Positions 8,901 through 16,868 of a stretch of DNA of 64,000 bases are shown here, piece by piece. The notes beneath the pieces are model-generated. The model made no database searches and was not told the origin of the DNA. It was given only the letters and a program-made list of their open reading frames with translations. Source of the DNA: an uncultured Verrucomicrobia subdivision 3 bacterium (GTDB taxonomy: Bacteria; Verrucomicrobiota; Verrucomicrobiae; Limisphaerales; UBA11358); NCBI GenBank assembly GCA_903921455.1, contig CAIXPZ010000234.1, forward strand, positions 62,001-126,000. Reading direction: 5' to 3'. Position numbers and translations under genes: made by a program. Positions within the stretch are counted from its first letter, which is position 1. Every line of letters begins with the position of its first letter.

Positions 8901-8988
8901 GCGGGAATGATTTTCTTTTCGCGCCAATAGTCGAGCCGAAACGCGCCGCCGGCTTGCGCTGCCCCGACATTTTTCAGACACTGACCGT

Positions 8989-9837
8989 ATGAATGAAGCC
9001 TCCGATTGGAAAATTCCCAAATGGCCGTTTCTGGCGTTCGGCTTGGCGCTGTTTATCGTTGCCGCCATCCTGGCCTGCCGCCCCGCCCATGCGATCACGC
9101 CGACAGAAATTATCCTCGCCACCGCCAGCGTTGCGCTTGGCGCGCTGCTGGGCTGTCTGCCGTACATTCTGGAATATCGCGCGGTCGGCAAACTCATTGA
9201 GGTCAATGCGGTCGGTGCCGTGGCGGAGCAGTTGCAGGATTTGAAAAAATATTCCGCGCAGATTGCCACCGCCACCGACCAGTGGGCGCTGGTGCAGGAC
9301 GCCACGAAGGGCAGCGCCGAAAAAACCGCCGTCGCCGCCCGCGAAATTGTCGAGCGCATGGCTGCGGAAATTCGCGAGTTCAATGAATTTCAGGCCAAGC
9401 TCAACGACAGCGAGAAGGCCGCGCTGCGGCTCGAAGTGGAAAAGCTGCGCCGCACCGAGGCCGAATGGTTGCAGGTCGTCGTGCGCATCCTTGATCACAT
9501 TTTTGCGTTGCATAATGCCGCCGCCCGCTCCGGGCAGCCGGAGCTTGCCGAGCAGATCACCAATTTCCAGAACGCCTGTCGCGATGCCGCGCGGCGCGTT
9601 GGTCTGACGCTGTTTGCGGCGGAGCCGGATGAAAAGTTTGACGTGCAGAAACACCGCGTGCATGGTGTTGAAAACCCGCCCGCCGATGCCGTGGCCGCCG
9701 AGACGCTGGCGCCGGGCCTGACGTTTCAAGGCCGGCTCATTCGTCCCGCGCTGGTGCGCTTGCGTGAGGCGAACGCACCCGGAGCGGCTCCGGCAGCGGC
9801 GGAAAACGAGAGCCAGCTTTCGCTGTCACCCGAATAA
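8989..9837 (+). CDS. Membrane-anchored GrpE-like protein
   Basis: 282 residues. The N-terminus has two membrane helices (about 13-30 and 39-60). A long coiled coil follows (about 65-165, rich in A/E/K/R), then a segment L-Q-V-V-V-R-I-L-D-H-I-F-A-L that resembles the GrpE helix-bundle motif. At the end is F-D-V-Q-K-H-R-V-H-G-V-E followed by A-P-G-L-T-F-Q-G-R-L-I-R-P-A-L-V. This closely parallels the C-terminal beta domain of GrpE (F-D-P-x-x-H, then G-Y-x-x-x-x-R-x-L-R-P-A-x-V). GrpE is the nucleotide exchange factor of DnaK and is normally soluble. Here the same architecture appears tethered to the membrane, with no dnaK nearby. The GrpE kinship is inferred from motifs and would need a profile search. 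Confidence 0.65.
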   Translation: MNEASDWKIPKWPFLAFGLALFIVAAILACRPAHAITPTEIILATASVALGALLGCLPYILEYRAVGKLIEVNAVGAVAEQLQDLKKYSAQIATATDQWALVQDATKGSAEKTAVAAREIVERMAAEIREFNEFQAKLNDSEKAALRLEVEKLRRTEAEWLQVVVRILDHIFALHNAAARSGQPELAEQITNFQNACRDAARRVGLTLFAAEPDEKFDVQKHRVHGVENPPADAVAAETLAPGLTFQGRLIRPALVRLREANAPGAAPAAAENESQLSLSPE

Positions 9838-9848
9838 ATTTATCAGCC

Positions 9849-10559
9849 ATGAACGAGTCTTTGCGTCTCAAAGACCAGCCGGTGAGCGAGCGGCCGCGTG
9901 AACGGCTCGTGGCGCGCGGGCCGGATGCCTTAACCCACGCCGAGTTGATTGCGATTTTGCTGCGCACTGGCTTAAAGGGGGTAAACGTGGTGCAGGTGGG
10001 GCAAAATTTGTTGCAGAAATTTGGTTCGCTGAACGCGCTGGCGTTGGCGTCGGTGGATGAAGTGAAGAAAATTCCCGGCATCGGACGCGACAAGGCGGCG
10101 ACGCTGGTGGCGGCGTTTGCGCTGGCGCGGCGCATGGAACAAGAGCGGCGCGAGGAATCGCCGGTGCTGGATAACCCGGTGACCGTCGTGAGTTTTATGC
10201 GCGAGGCCAACCGGCTGAAAAATGTGGAGGCATTTCAGGTGCTGCTCTTGAACACCCGCAAGAAACTGATCCGGGTCGAGGAGATTTCTGAAGGCACGCT
10301 GGATACGTTGCTTGTCCATCCGCGAGAAGTTTTCCGCGCGGCGATCGCGGCGAATGCGGCGGGCGTGGTGCTCGTCCATAATCATCCGAGCGGCGATCCG
10401 GCGCCGAGCGAGGCGGACATCAAAGTGACGCGGGACTTGATCCGCGCTGGCCAGCTGTTGAAAATTGAGGTGGTGGACCACGTCATCATCGGCCATACGA
10501 CGGCAGAGCGGGCGAAGGATTATTCGTCGTTGCGGGAGTTGGGGTATTTTTACGCGTGA
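9849..10559 (+). CDS. radC: RadC-family JAB-domain protein
   Basis: 236 residues, the usual length. The N-terminal part has R-P-R-E-R-L and a helix-hairpin-helix stretch (V-K-K-I-P-G-I-G-R-D-K-A). The C-terminal JAB/MPN domain carries L-V-H-N-H-P-S-G-D-P-A-P-S-E-A-D, the metal-binding H-x-H...S...D signature. RadC was named for DNA repair, but its role is doubtful in studied bacteria. It starts 11 bases after the GrpE-like gene and may be co-transcribed with it. Confidence 0.93.
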   Translation: MNESLRLKDQPVSERPRERLVARGPDALTHAELIAILLRTGLKGVNVVQVGQNLLQKFGSLNALALASVDEVKKIPGIGRDKAATLVAAFALARRMEQERREESPVLDNPVTVVSFMREANRLKNVEAFQVLLLNTRKKLIRVEEISEGTLDTLLVHPREVFRAAIAANAAGVVLVHNHPSGDPAPSEADIKVTRDLIRAGQLLKIEVVDHVIIGHTTAERAKDYSSLRELGYFYA

Positions 10560-10601
10560 AGCCGCTTGCTTTCGTCGGGGGGTTTCCGCGATGATTTGGT
10601 T

Positions 10602-10868
10602 ATGTCGGCGGATTACAAAACTAGTGGAACAGTGACATTGACTGAAGAACAAATTTTGGCGCTGCACCAGAAGCTCCGGGACATGCGCCATGACGTGAAC
10701 GGCCGGCTGGCCAACATTGTCGCCGCCGCCGAGTTGATGCGCCTGCGTCCGGATCAATCCGTGGCGGAGCGGCTCAAGCTGTTGCTGGAGCAGCCGCATA
10801 AGGCGTCGGAATCCATCTCGGAATTTTCCCGCGCATTTGAAGGCGTCCTTGGTTTGTCGCGCCGGTGA
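10602..10868 (+). CDS. Small protein resembling a histidine-kinase DHp domain
   Basis: 88 residues from ATG 10602. The sequence L-R-D-M-R-H-D-V-N-G-R-L-A-N-I-V-A-A-A-E-L resembles the dimerisation/phosphoacceptor helix of sensor histidine kinases (H-D-x-x-x-x-L-x-x-I), followed by a second helix (A-E-R-L-K-L-L-L-E-Q). There is no ATP-binding domain, no membrane segment and no partner kinase in the window. It could be a phosphorelay shuttle, an inhibitor or simply a two-helix protein. It sits 21 bases before the ECF sigma factor start and may belong to that operon. Function is inference from one motif. Confidence 0.5.
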   Translation: MSADYKTSGTVTLTEEQILALHQKLRDMRHDVNGRLANIVAAAELMRLRPDQSVAERLKLLLEQPHKASESISEFSRAFEGVLGLSRR

Positions 10869-10889
10869 GACGCGGTGGGGCTTTTCCCT

Positions 10890-11468
10890 ATGGAAGACCG
10901 GTCCGAAGCTGAACTGATTGCCGCCGTGCTCAAAGGCGACGCGGCTAGCTTCGAGCCGCTGGTGGTGAAATATTCCCCCCGCGTGTTCGCCACCGCGCGC
11001 CGTTATGCGCGGCGGGAAAGCGAGATTGAGGACATTGTTCAGGAGGTCTGGCTCAAGGCGTTTGATAAGTTGAAAACCTTTCGCGGCGAGGCGCCGTTCG
11101 AGCATTGGCTGATGCGGATGGCCGTGCGCACATGCTATGATTTTCTACGCGGTCATCAGCGGAACCGTATCTCGTCCTTCAGTGAGATTTCCGAGCCGGA
11201 AGAGGATTGGCTGGAGCGTTATGTGGCCGAGCCGGGTAACGCGGCCGAGGATGCAGAGGCGGCGAAGATATTGATTGATCGCGTGATGGAACGGCTTTCG
11301 CCGGAGGCGCGGATGGTCATCCAGTTGCTGGAAATTGAAGATCGTTCCGTGAAGGAGATTGCAAAAATCACCGGCTGGTCGGTGCCGCTGGTGAAAGTGC
11401 GGGCGTTTCGCGCCCGCGGCGAGATGCGGAAAATTCTCGCGCGCATAACCCAGGACAAATATTTGTAA
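10890..11468 (+). CDS. ECF-type RNA polymerase sigma factor
   Basis: 192 residues. Region 2 is clear (E-D-I-V-Q-E-V-W-L-K-A-F, then F-R-G-E-A-P-F-E-H-W-L and R-T-C-Y-D-F-L-R), and region 4 is a helix-turn-helix (V-K-E-I-A-K-I-T-G-W-S-V-P-L-V-K-V-R-A-F-R-A-R). ATG 10890 was chosen because a GGTGGGG sequence lies about 9 bases upstream; a GTG at 10875 is an alternative. It directs transcription of a stress or envelope regulon that cannot be identified here. It is followed by a membrane protein and a CpxP-like protein, the usual layout of sigma factor, anti-sigma factor and periplasmic sensor. Confidence 0.9.
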   Translation: MEDRSEAELIAAVLKGDAASFEPLVVKYSPRVFATARRYARRESEIEDIVQEVWLKAFDKLKTFRGEAPFEHWLMRMAVRTCYDFLRGHQRNRISSFSEISEPEEDWLERYVAEPGNAAEDAEAAKILIDRVMERLSPEARMVIQLLEIEDRSVKEIAKITGWSVPLVKVRAFRARGEMRKILARITQDKYL

Positions 11469-11508
11469 CTCTGCGCAAATTTTGCGCGTCAAACGTAATG
11501 TAGCGTAT

Positions 11509-11820
11509 ATGAACCTGACTGAACTCGAAAAAAAGTTGATCGCCGCCGCCCGGCTGCAAGCCCCGGACGACCGGGTGCCGTATGCTTTTGAAAAGCGCAT
11601 CATGGCGCAGTTGGCGGCGCGGGCGGGTGCGGATCATTGGGTGTTTTGGGCGCGCGGTCTGTGGCGCGCGGCGGCTTCGTGCGTGGCGGTGGCGGTGGTC
11701 ATTGGCGCGGTTTCACTGTTCCTGCCGGAGACGCCGGACAATGGCAATGACTTGTCGCAGGATTTTGAAAACACGTTGCTGGCCTCGGCCGATCTGCCGG
11801 ATAATTCTTCGACCCCGTGA
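11509..11820 (+). CDS. Single-pass membrane protein, probable anti-sigma factor
   Basis: 103 residues from ATG 11509. It has a cytosolic N-terminal helical part (about 50 residues), one membrane helix (about 58-78, A-S-C-V-A-V-A-V-V-I-G-A-V), and a short outer tail. It lies directly after an ECF sigma factor gene and overlaps the following CpxP-like gene by 4 bases (GTGA). Position and topology, not sequence similarity, suggest it holds the sigma factor at the membrane. No zinc-binding H-x3-C-x2-C motif is visible. Confidence 0.6.
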   Translation: MNLTELEKKLIAAARLQAPDDRVPYAFEKRIMAQLAARAGADHWVFWARGLWRAAASCVAVAVVIGAVSLFLPETPDNGNDLSQDFENTLLASADLPDNSSTP

Positions 11821-12290
11821 ACAATTGGAAAGTCATTTTCGCAACCGTGGTCATTTTCGGCGCGGGGGTGATTACCGGTGGATTGCTGGTGAATTACGTT
11901 AATAATTCCCGTCCCAAGGCTGTTCGCAAACCCGTGGCGGAAGTGCGGGTGCCGGTCACCAACCCGGTGGTGCATCCCTCCGAAACCGGCAAGCTGCGGG
12001 CGCCGGAAATATTGAGCAAACAATTTTTGCAGCGGTTGGACGAAGATTTGCACCTTGCGCCAGAGCAACACGAGGCGGTTCAAAAGATCATCAACGATGG
12101 CCAGAACCAGATTCGCAAGACGATTCAGGATTCACGGTTGGAGATTCGCGAAATTCTCACGCCGGCCCAGCAAAAACAGTTTGACGCTTTGATGAAGCGC
12201 CAGTTTCGCAAAACCGTCGCCAATACCAACTCTTCGCCGACCATGCCGCCAGTGATTAATTCACCGGCGACAAACGCGCCCGCAATATAG
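11817..12290 (+). CDS. CpxP/Spy-like periplasmic protein with N-terminal membrane anchor
   Basis: 157 residues, GTG start overlapping the upstream stop by 4 bases. One N-terminal membrane helix (about 7-27) anchors a periplasmic helical domain with L-D-E-D-L-H-L-A-P-E-Q-H and R-E-I-L-T-P-A-Q-Q-K-Q-F-D. This is the L-T-x-x-Q-like repeat pattern of Spy/CpxP/CnrX-type proteins, which bind metals or misfolded proteins and control envelope stress sigma factors. With the two upstream genes it makes a complete regulatory unit. The tail is low-complexity and rich in Asn/Thr/Pro. Confidence 0.65.
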   Translation: MNNWKVIFATVVIFGAGVITGGLLVNYVNNSRPKAVRKPVAEVRVPVTNPVVHPSETGKLRAPEILSKQFLQRLDEDLHLAPEQHEAVQKIINDGQNQIRKTIQDSRLEIREILTPAQQKQFDALMKRQFRKTVANTNSSPTMPPVINSPATNAPAI

Positions 12291-12294
12291 GTTT

Positions 12295-12996
12295 TCAGTC
12301 CGTGTCCAGCACGGAGCTGATTTTTTTCCTCAATTCCTTGTTGACCGCGTTGGCAGAGCGATTGGCGTCTACAATGTCGAAGCCGTAGGTTTTTTGCATC
12401 GCCTTGAAGGCGCTTTGCATCGCCCCTTGATATTTCAAAAAGCTGTCGAACACGTCACGCGAAAGGCCGAGATCCATTCCACTTTCCCAGTAGTCGAGTG
12501 TCGCGTTTTTGGAGAGATTGCGTTGAACTAGTTCTTCCGGTTCCACCGAAAGATAAAACACCGCATCCGGCACCGGCGCGATGCCGTAAAGATTTTTCAG
12601 CCACTTTTCATCCATGCCGCGCACCAGGTCGCGCGCCATCAGCGTGTAAATGTAGCGGTCGGACAGCACGATGAAACCTGCCTTTAGCGCGGGAATGATG
12701 ATGTTCGACAGCTGGTCGGCAAAGTCGGTCGCGTAAAAAAGACTTAGGGTCGTCCGGCTCAAAACATTTCCGTCTTGCGCCTTTTCTAGTTCCTCGCTGA
12801 CGAGTGTGGAGCGTTTCAGGCCGACTTGCACCGTCGGCCGCCCGCTGGTTTCCAGCCAATTGACTAGTTCAGCGATTTGCGTGGAGCGGCCGGAGCCGTC
12901 CGCGCCTTCAACGACGATCAATTTGCCGCCGAGATCCTCGGCTTTGACGCGCGGGATGCCGTGGCCGTAAAATTTGTGGGATTTCTTTGCACTCAT
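12295..12996 (-). CDS. Thymidylate-kinase-like protein with altered P-loop (second of a pair)
   Basis: 233 residues of the dTMP-kinase fold. The P-loop reads G-A-D-G-S-G-R-S-T: the lysine that normally grips ATP is replaced by arginine (codon CGC). The D-R-Y-I-Y-T-L-M-A-R-D motif corresponds to the D-R-Y of thymidylate kinases, but the T-R-E-P-G-G loop that binds dTMP is missing. It is about 40 residues longer at the N-terminus than the P-loop start of classic enzymes. It starts inside the stop of its upstream paralogue (ATGA overlap at 12993-12996), so the two proteins are probably made in equal amounts and may work as a pair. Substrate unknown; true thymidylate kinase activity is doubtful. 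Confidence 0.75.
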   Translation of the reverse strand: MSAKKSHKFYGHGIPRVKAEDLGGKLIVVEGADGSGRSTQIAELVNWLETSGRPTVQVGLKRSTLVSEELEKAQDGNVLSRTTLSLFYATDFADQLSNIIIPALKAGFIVLSDRYIYTLMARDLVRGMDEKWLKNLYGIAPVPDAVFYLSVEPEELVQRNLSKNATLDYWESGMDLGLSRDVFDSFLKYQGAMQSAFKAMQKTYGFDIVDANRSANAVNKELRKKISSVLDTD

Positions 12997-13742
12997 GCGG
13001 CTTTGTCCTCCTCGACTTCGGTGGTTTCACGGTCGCCTGCCAGCGATGGCGGCAGGGGCAGCGGGCTGCGGCGCTTGAATTTTTTCAAATCAATCCGTTC
13101 ACTGACCAGTTTGCGGACAATGACCTGTTGCTTCTCGACATTTTCGTTTGCATCCATGATGACAAAATTGAACTCTTTGCTCATCGCAAGGTATTGGTCG
13201 AGAATCCGGCCCTGAAAAATCTTGAAGCTTTCATACGGGTCGGTGGAGAGTCGCAAATCCATGCCCGCCTCGAAAAATTTCAGTTTGGGGCGGCCTTCGA
13301 GAATCCGGTTCAAAGACACATCCAAATCCGCCTTGAAAAACATCGTCAAGTCCGGCGCGCAGGCGAAACTGTAGTTGCCGCGCACCCAGTCCGGTGGACA
13401 GCCGCGCGTTACGTCGCGCGCAAATGCCGTGAAAATATAGCGATCGCACAGCACCACATAGCCCGCCCGCAGCAGCGGCACCAGATGGCGCTCATAGCGG
13501 TCGGCAAAGTCGGTCGCGTGGATGAGGCTGAAGGTGGTCGGCGTGAGCAACTCGCGCTTTTTACCCTTGCTCGTGGCCGATTTGACCAACTCGGACGAGT
13601 TCCATTCACTGAAATAAACCTTGATACCCTCCGCCTCCAGCCAGCGCTTGAGTAGGTAAATCTGGGTGGATTTGCCCGACCCGTCGAGACCTTCGACGGC
13701 AATCAAGCGTCCCGGAAAATTGGATTCAGCAAAAGTTTTCAT
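12993..13742 (-). CDS. Thymidylate-kinase-like protein with intact P-loop (first of a pair)
   Basis: 249 residues. The P-loop G-L-D-G-S-G-K-S-T is intact, and the D-R-Y-I-F-T-A-F-A-R-D motif is present. It shares with the downstream paralogue the unusual features A-T-D-F-A-D, A-R-D-x-x-R-G and a G-M-D-L-x-L-S motif, and likewise lacks the T-R-E-P-G-G loop of genuine dTMP kinases. The C-terminal about 35 residues are a charged tail (R-S-P-L-P-L-P-P). The ATG at 13742 gives a normal N-terminus. It is divergent from nuoB with 205 bases between. It is probably a nucleoside-monophosphate or related kinase; the substrate cannot be told. Confidence 0.75.
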   Translation of the reverse strand: MKTFAESNFPGRLIAVEGLDGSGKSTQIYLLKRWLEAEGIKVYFSEWNSSELVKSATSKGKKRELLTPTTFSLIHATDFADRYERHLVPLLRAGYVVLCDRYIFTAFARDVTRGCPPDWVRGNYSFACAPDLTMFFKADLDVSLNRILEGRPKLKFFEAGMDLRLSTDPYESFKIFQGRILDQYLAMSKEFNFVIMDANENVEKQQVIVRKLVSERIDLKKFKRRSPLPLPPSLAGDRETTEVEEDKAA

Positions 13743-13881
13743 GATTCGCGGCAGGCGCGTTTGTTAAATCTAATTAAATCTATCGCCGTCACAAGCCCAA
13801 GTTTGTAACACTTTTTTGGCATCTGATTGTTAAAATCGGGTTAAATAGTTTTGCTTGTGAAAAAAATCACAAATTTGAACT

Positions 13882-13941
13882 TGCCGCCATTTTTGGCGGC
13901 AGCTAGGCTTCCTTTGCGCTTTCTTAAAGCGCATATTTTTT
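13882..13941 (+). promoter_or_regulatory. Two hairpins in the nuoB leader, the second followed by a T-run (possible attenuator)
   Basis: Hairpin 1 has perfect 7-bp arms TGCCGCC (13882-13888) and GGCGGCA (13895-13901). Hairpin 2 has GCGCTTT (13916-13922) and AAAGCGC (13926-13932), followed by A-T-A and a run of six T ending just before the nuoB start. Hairpin 2 plus T-run has the shape of an intrinsic terminator placed directly before the operon. Its regulatory role is inference. Confidence 0.4.
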
Positions 13942-13947
13942 AAGGAA

Positions 13948-14478
13948 ATGCAGGCCCAAACTGAATACGGCTACAACTCGAAGATCGAAGGCGACGTCGT
14001 CCTGACAACCGTTGATGCCGCGCTCGCGTGGTTCCGTAAAAACTCCGTCTGGCCGATGCCGATGGGCTTGGCTTGCTGTGGCATTGAATTGATGGCCGTC
14101 GGCGCGAGCCGGTTCGATATTTCCCGCTTCGGGTCGGAGGTCATGCGTTTTTCCCCCCGCCAGTCTGATTGCATGATTGTGGCGGGCACGGTCACCTACA
14201 AAATGGCCGCTTCCGTCAAAAGAATTTACGATCAAATGCCCGAGCCGAAATGGGTCATCGCGATGGGCGCTTGCGCGTCGACGGGCGGGATGTATCGCAG
14301 CTACGCCACGTTGCAAGGCGTGGACAACATCATCCCGGTGGATGTTTATGTCGCGGGTTGCCCGCCGCGCCCGGAAGCCGTGCTCGATGCGCTGATCAAG
14401 ATCCAGAATAAGATCGGCACGCAGCCGATTCTGCAGGGGACCGTGGCGGCGAAACTGTTGAATCTTCAGGAAAAATAA
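13948..14478 (+). CDS. nuoB: NADH-quinone oxidoreductase subunit B
   Basis: 176 residues. It carries the terminal [4Fe-4S] cluster N2 of complex I, with the paired cysteines in G-L-A-C-C-G-I-E, the third in M-G-A-C-A-S, and the fourth in V-A-G-C-P-P-R-P-E. It passes electrons to quinone. It is the first gene of the nuo run here; nuoA, which usually precedes it, is not present in the 205-base gap to the divergent kinase gene. The AAGGAA sequence touches the start codon, so the ribosome site is unusually close, but the N-terminus fits the family. Confidence 0.96.
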   Translation: MQAQTEYGYNSKIEGDVVLTTVDAALAWFRKNSVWPMPMGLACCGIELMAVGASRFDISRFGSEVMRFSPRQSDCMIVAGTVTYKMAASVKRIYDQMPEPKWVIAMGACASTGGMYRSYATLQGVDNIIPVDVYVAGCPPRPEAVLDALIKIQNKIGTQPILQGTVAAKLLNLQEK

Positions 14479-14481
14479 GCT

Positions 14482-15108
14482 GTGTCCGCTCTCGAATCCG
14501 CCAATAAAATCAAGGCCAAGTTCGGTGATTTAATCTCCGAACCGGCGGAGTTTCGCGGCGAAATCACCCTGAGACTTGCCGACGCGGAAAAGATTTTTGA
14601 CGTCTGCCAGTTTGCCAAGCGTTCGCTTGGCTTCGATTATCTCGTGGATATTTGCAGCGTGGATAATTACGGCGAAGATCCCCGCTGGACCTTGATTTAT
14701 CATTTGCGCGGCGTGGCCAACGGCCGGGATTTGCGCCTGAAAACCGATGTTAGCGAAGAAAAATCCGAACTGCCGAGCGTTTTGCCCGTCTGGCGCACCG
14801 CCAACTGGCACGAACGCGAAGTTTACGATTTGATGGGCATCCGGTTCAGCGGTCACCCTGATTTGCGCCGCATTTTGATGTGGGAAGGTTATCCGTATCA
14901 TCCGTTGCGGAAAGATTTCCCGCTGGCGGGCAAGCCAACGGATTTGCCGGGCGTGGCTTTCACGAAAGTCACACCGATGGAAGGCGGACCGTTCGTGACT
15001 TTGCCGAGCAGCAGCGATTCGATTGCGCGCGAACCGCGCGTGCGGACGCCGGAAGGTGCCGAACCAGGCATCAGCGACCAGCGGCTGGTTGGTGGGAAGC
15101 TAAAATAA
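14482..15108 (+). CDS. nuoC: NADH-quinone oxidoreductase subunit C
   Basis: 208 residues, GTG start at 14482, 3 bases after nuoB. The 30-kDa-subunit signature is clear: W-H-E-R-E-V-Y-D-L-M-G-I-R-F-S-G-H-P-D-L-R-R-I-L and the G-Y-P-Y-H-P-L-R-K-D-F-P motif. NuoC packs with NuoD in the peripheral arm. It is a separate polypeptide here, not fused to NuoD as in E. coli. The C-terminal about 50 residues are a non-conserved tail. Confidence 0.95.
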   Translation: MSALESANKIKAKFGDLISEPAEFRGEITLRLADAEKIFDVCQFAKRSLGFDYLVDICSVDNYGEDPRWTLIYHLRGVANGRDLRLKTDVSEEKSELPSVLPVWRTANWHEREVYDLMGIRFSGHPDLRRILMWEGYPYHPLRKDFPLAGKPTDLPGVAFTKVTPMEGGPFVTLPSSSDSIAREPRVRTPEGAEPGISDQRLVGGKLK

Positions 15109-15113
15109 TTTTC

Positions 15114-16385
15114 ATGGCTCAAGTTCAAGACATTGAAATCCGCGACTCCGCCGCCCTCACGGCGGCGGCGGCGGAAGCATTGCAGGATGTTCAAGGCGAG
15201 AAGCTGGTGCTGAACATGGGGCCTTCGCATCCGGCCACGCACGGCGTTTTGCGCATCGTGCTTGAATTGGACGGCGAAGTCATCACCAAGGCTGATCCGG
15301 ACGTGGGTTATCTGCATCGCGGCGACGAAAAAATCGCCGAGAACATGACCTACACCCAGTTCATTCCTTACACGGATCGTCTGGATTACCTCGCCCCCCT
15401 CGCGAACAACGTCGCTTACGCCCTTGCCGTCGAAAAACTTCTCGGTATTCACGACAAGTTGCCGCCCCGCTGCCAATACATCCGCGTGATGTGCGCAGAA
15501 TTGGCGCGTATTTCGTCTCACTTGCTGGGTCTCGGTGCATTCGCGATGGACACCGGTGCGGTCACCGTTTTCTTGCTCACGTTTACGGAGCGCGAAAAAA
15601 TTTACAATATTGCCGAAGCGGCCAGCGGTGCGCGTTTGACGAACAGCTACACGCGCATCGGCGGCTTGATGCGGGATGTGCCGCCCAACTGGGTCGATAT
15701 GATTCGCCAGTTCCTGAAAGAATTCGCGGTGGCGCTCGCGGAGGCCAACACGTTGCTCACGCGCAATCGCATCTGGGTGGATCGTCTGCGGGACCTCGGC
15801 GTCGTCTCGAAGGAAATGGCGATTGATTACGCCTTGAGCGGCCCGAATTTGCGCGGCAGCGGTGTGAATTTCGATCTCCGCAAAAACCAGCCGTATCTTT
15901 GCTACCAGGATTTGGATTTTGACGTGGCGCTTGGCTCCGTTGGTGATTGTTACGATCGCTACCTCGTGCGCATGGAAGAGATGAAGCAGAGCATGCGCAT
16001 TTTGGAGCAATGCTGTAACCAGCTTCCCGGTGGCGCCGAAAACCAGTCGCACGAGCCGGTCAGTATTCAGGACGGCAAGATCACGCTCCCTTCCAAGCAG
16101 AAAGTTTTGACGAGCATGGAAGAGTTGATCCATCAGTTTATGCTCGTGACCGAAGGCGTGAATTGCCCGCCCGGCGAAACATATTTTGGCCATGAAAATC
16201 CGAAGGGCGAACTGGGTTTTTACATCCATAGCAAGGGCGGCGGCACCCCGAATCGCCTGAAGATTCGCGCCCCCTCATTTATCAACTTGAGCATTCTTGG
16301 TGAATTGCTGCCCGGTTGCATGATCAGCGACGTGCCCGTCGTGCTGGGTTCACTCGACTTTGTCATGGGAGAATCTGACCGATGA
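15114..16385 (+). CDS. nuoD: NADH-quinone oxidoreductase subunit D
   Basis: 423 residues starting at ATG 15114, 5 bases after nuoC; the open frame extends upstream inside nuoC but without relevance. Motifs: G-P-S-H-P-A-T-H-G-V-L (quinone-site His), D-P-D-V-G-Y-L-H-R-G, the Y-T-D-R-L-D-Y quinone-site loop, and the family-typical C-terminus M-G-E-S-D-R. NuoD forms the quinone pocket with NuoB. About 40 extra residues at the N-terminus are poorly conserved. The last 4 bases overlap nuoE (ATGA). Confidence 0.95.
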   Translation: MAQVQDIEIRDSAALTAAAAEALQDVQGEKLVLNMGPSHPATHGVLRIVLELDGEVITKADPDVGYLHRGDEKIAENMTYTQFIPYTDRLDYLAPLANNVAYALAVEKLLGIHDKLPPRCQYIRVMCAELARISSHLLGLGAFAMDTGAVTVFLLTFTEREKIYNIAEAASGARLTNSYTRIGGLMRDVPPNWVDMIRQFLKEFAVALAEANTLLTRNRIWVDRLRDLGVVSKEMAIDYALSGPNLRGSGVNFDLRKNQPYLCYQDLDFDVALGSVGDCYDRYLVRMEEMKQSMRILEQCCNQLPGGAENQSHEPVSIQDGKITLPSKQKVLTSMEELIHQFMLVTEGVNCPPGETYFGHENPKGELGFYIHSKGGGTPNRLKIRAPSFINLSILGELLPGCMISDVPVVLGSLDFVMGESDR

Positions 16386-16867
16386 GTTTTCAACCGACAC
16401 CTGAACTGGAAGCGGAAGTGAATGAGTTGATCACGCACTATCCGGTGAAGCGCGCTGCCTCGCTGATGGTGCTGCATGCGATCCAGGAAAAGTTCGGCTG
16501 GATTTCATCCGATGCCGTGCAATGGACCGCGAAAAAGCTGGAACTCCAGCCAATCAACGTTTTTGAGATCCTGACGTTTTATCCGATGCTCCGGCAGGAG
16601 CCGCAGGGAAAATACGCGATCAAAGTTTGCCGCACGTTGAGCTGCGCGCTTGGTGGCGCGTATGAATTGCATCATCACTTTTGTGAGAAGCTCGGTCTGG
16701 ACGCGCACAAGCATGGACCGCAGACGACGAAAGATGGCAAGTTCACCGTGGAATTTGTCGAATGCCTCGCGAGTTGTGGCACCGCGCCGGTGATGATGGT
16801 CGGCGAAAAATTTTATGAAGGGGTCAGCCATAAGCAGGCTGATGAGATTGTTGCGGGATGTAAGTGA
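16382..16867 (+). CDS. nuoE: NADH-quinone oxidoreductase subunit E
   Basis: 161 residues; ATG overlaps the nuoD stop, indicating translational coupling. The thioredoxin-like fold holds a [2Fe-2S] cluster on four cysteines, seen as C-R-T-L-S-C and C-L-A-S-C. It works with NuoF to accept electrons from NADH. The stop is one base from the 3' end of an antisense tRNA-Gln gene. Confidence 0.95.
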   Translation: MSFQPTPELEAEVNELITHYPVKRAASLMVLHAIQEKFGWISSDAVQWTAKKLELQPINVFEILTFYPMLRQEPQGKYAIKVCRTLSCALGGAYELHHHFCEKLGLDAHKHGPQTTKDGKFTVEFVECLASCGTAPVMMVGEKFYEGVSHKQADEIVAGCK

Positions 16868-16868
16868 A

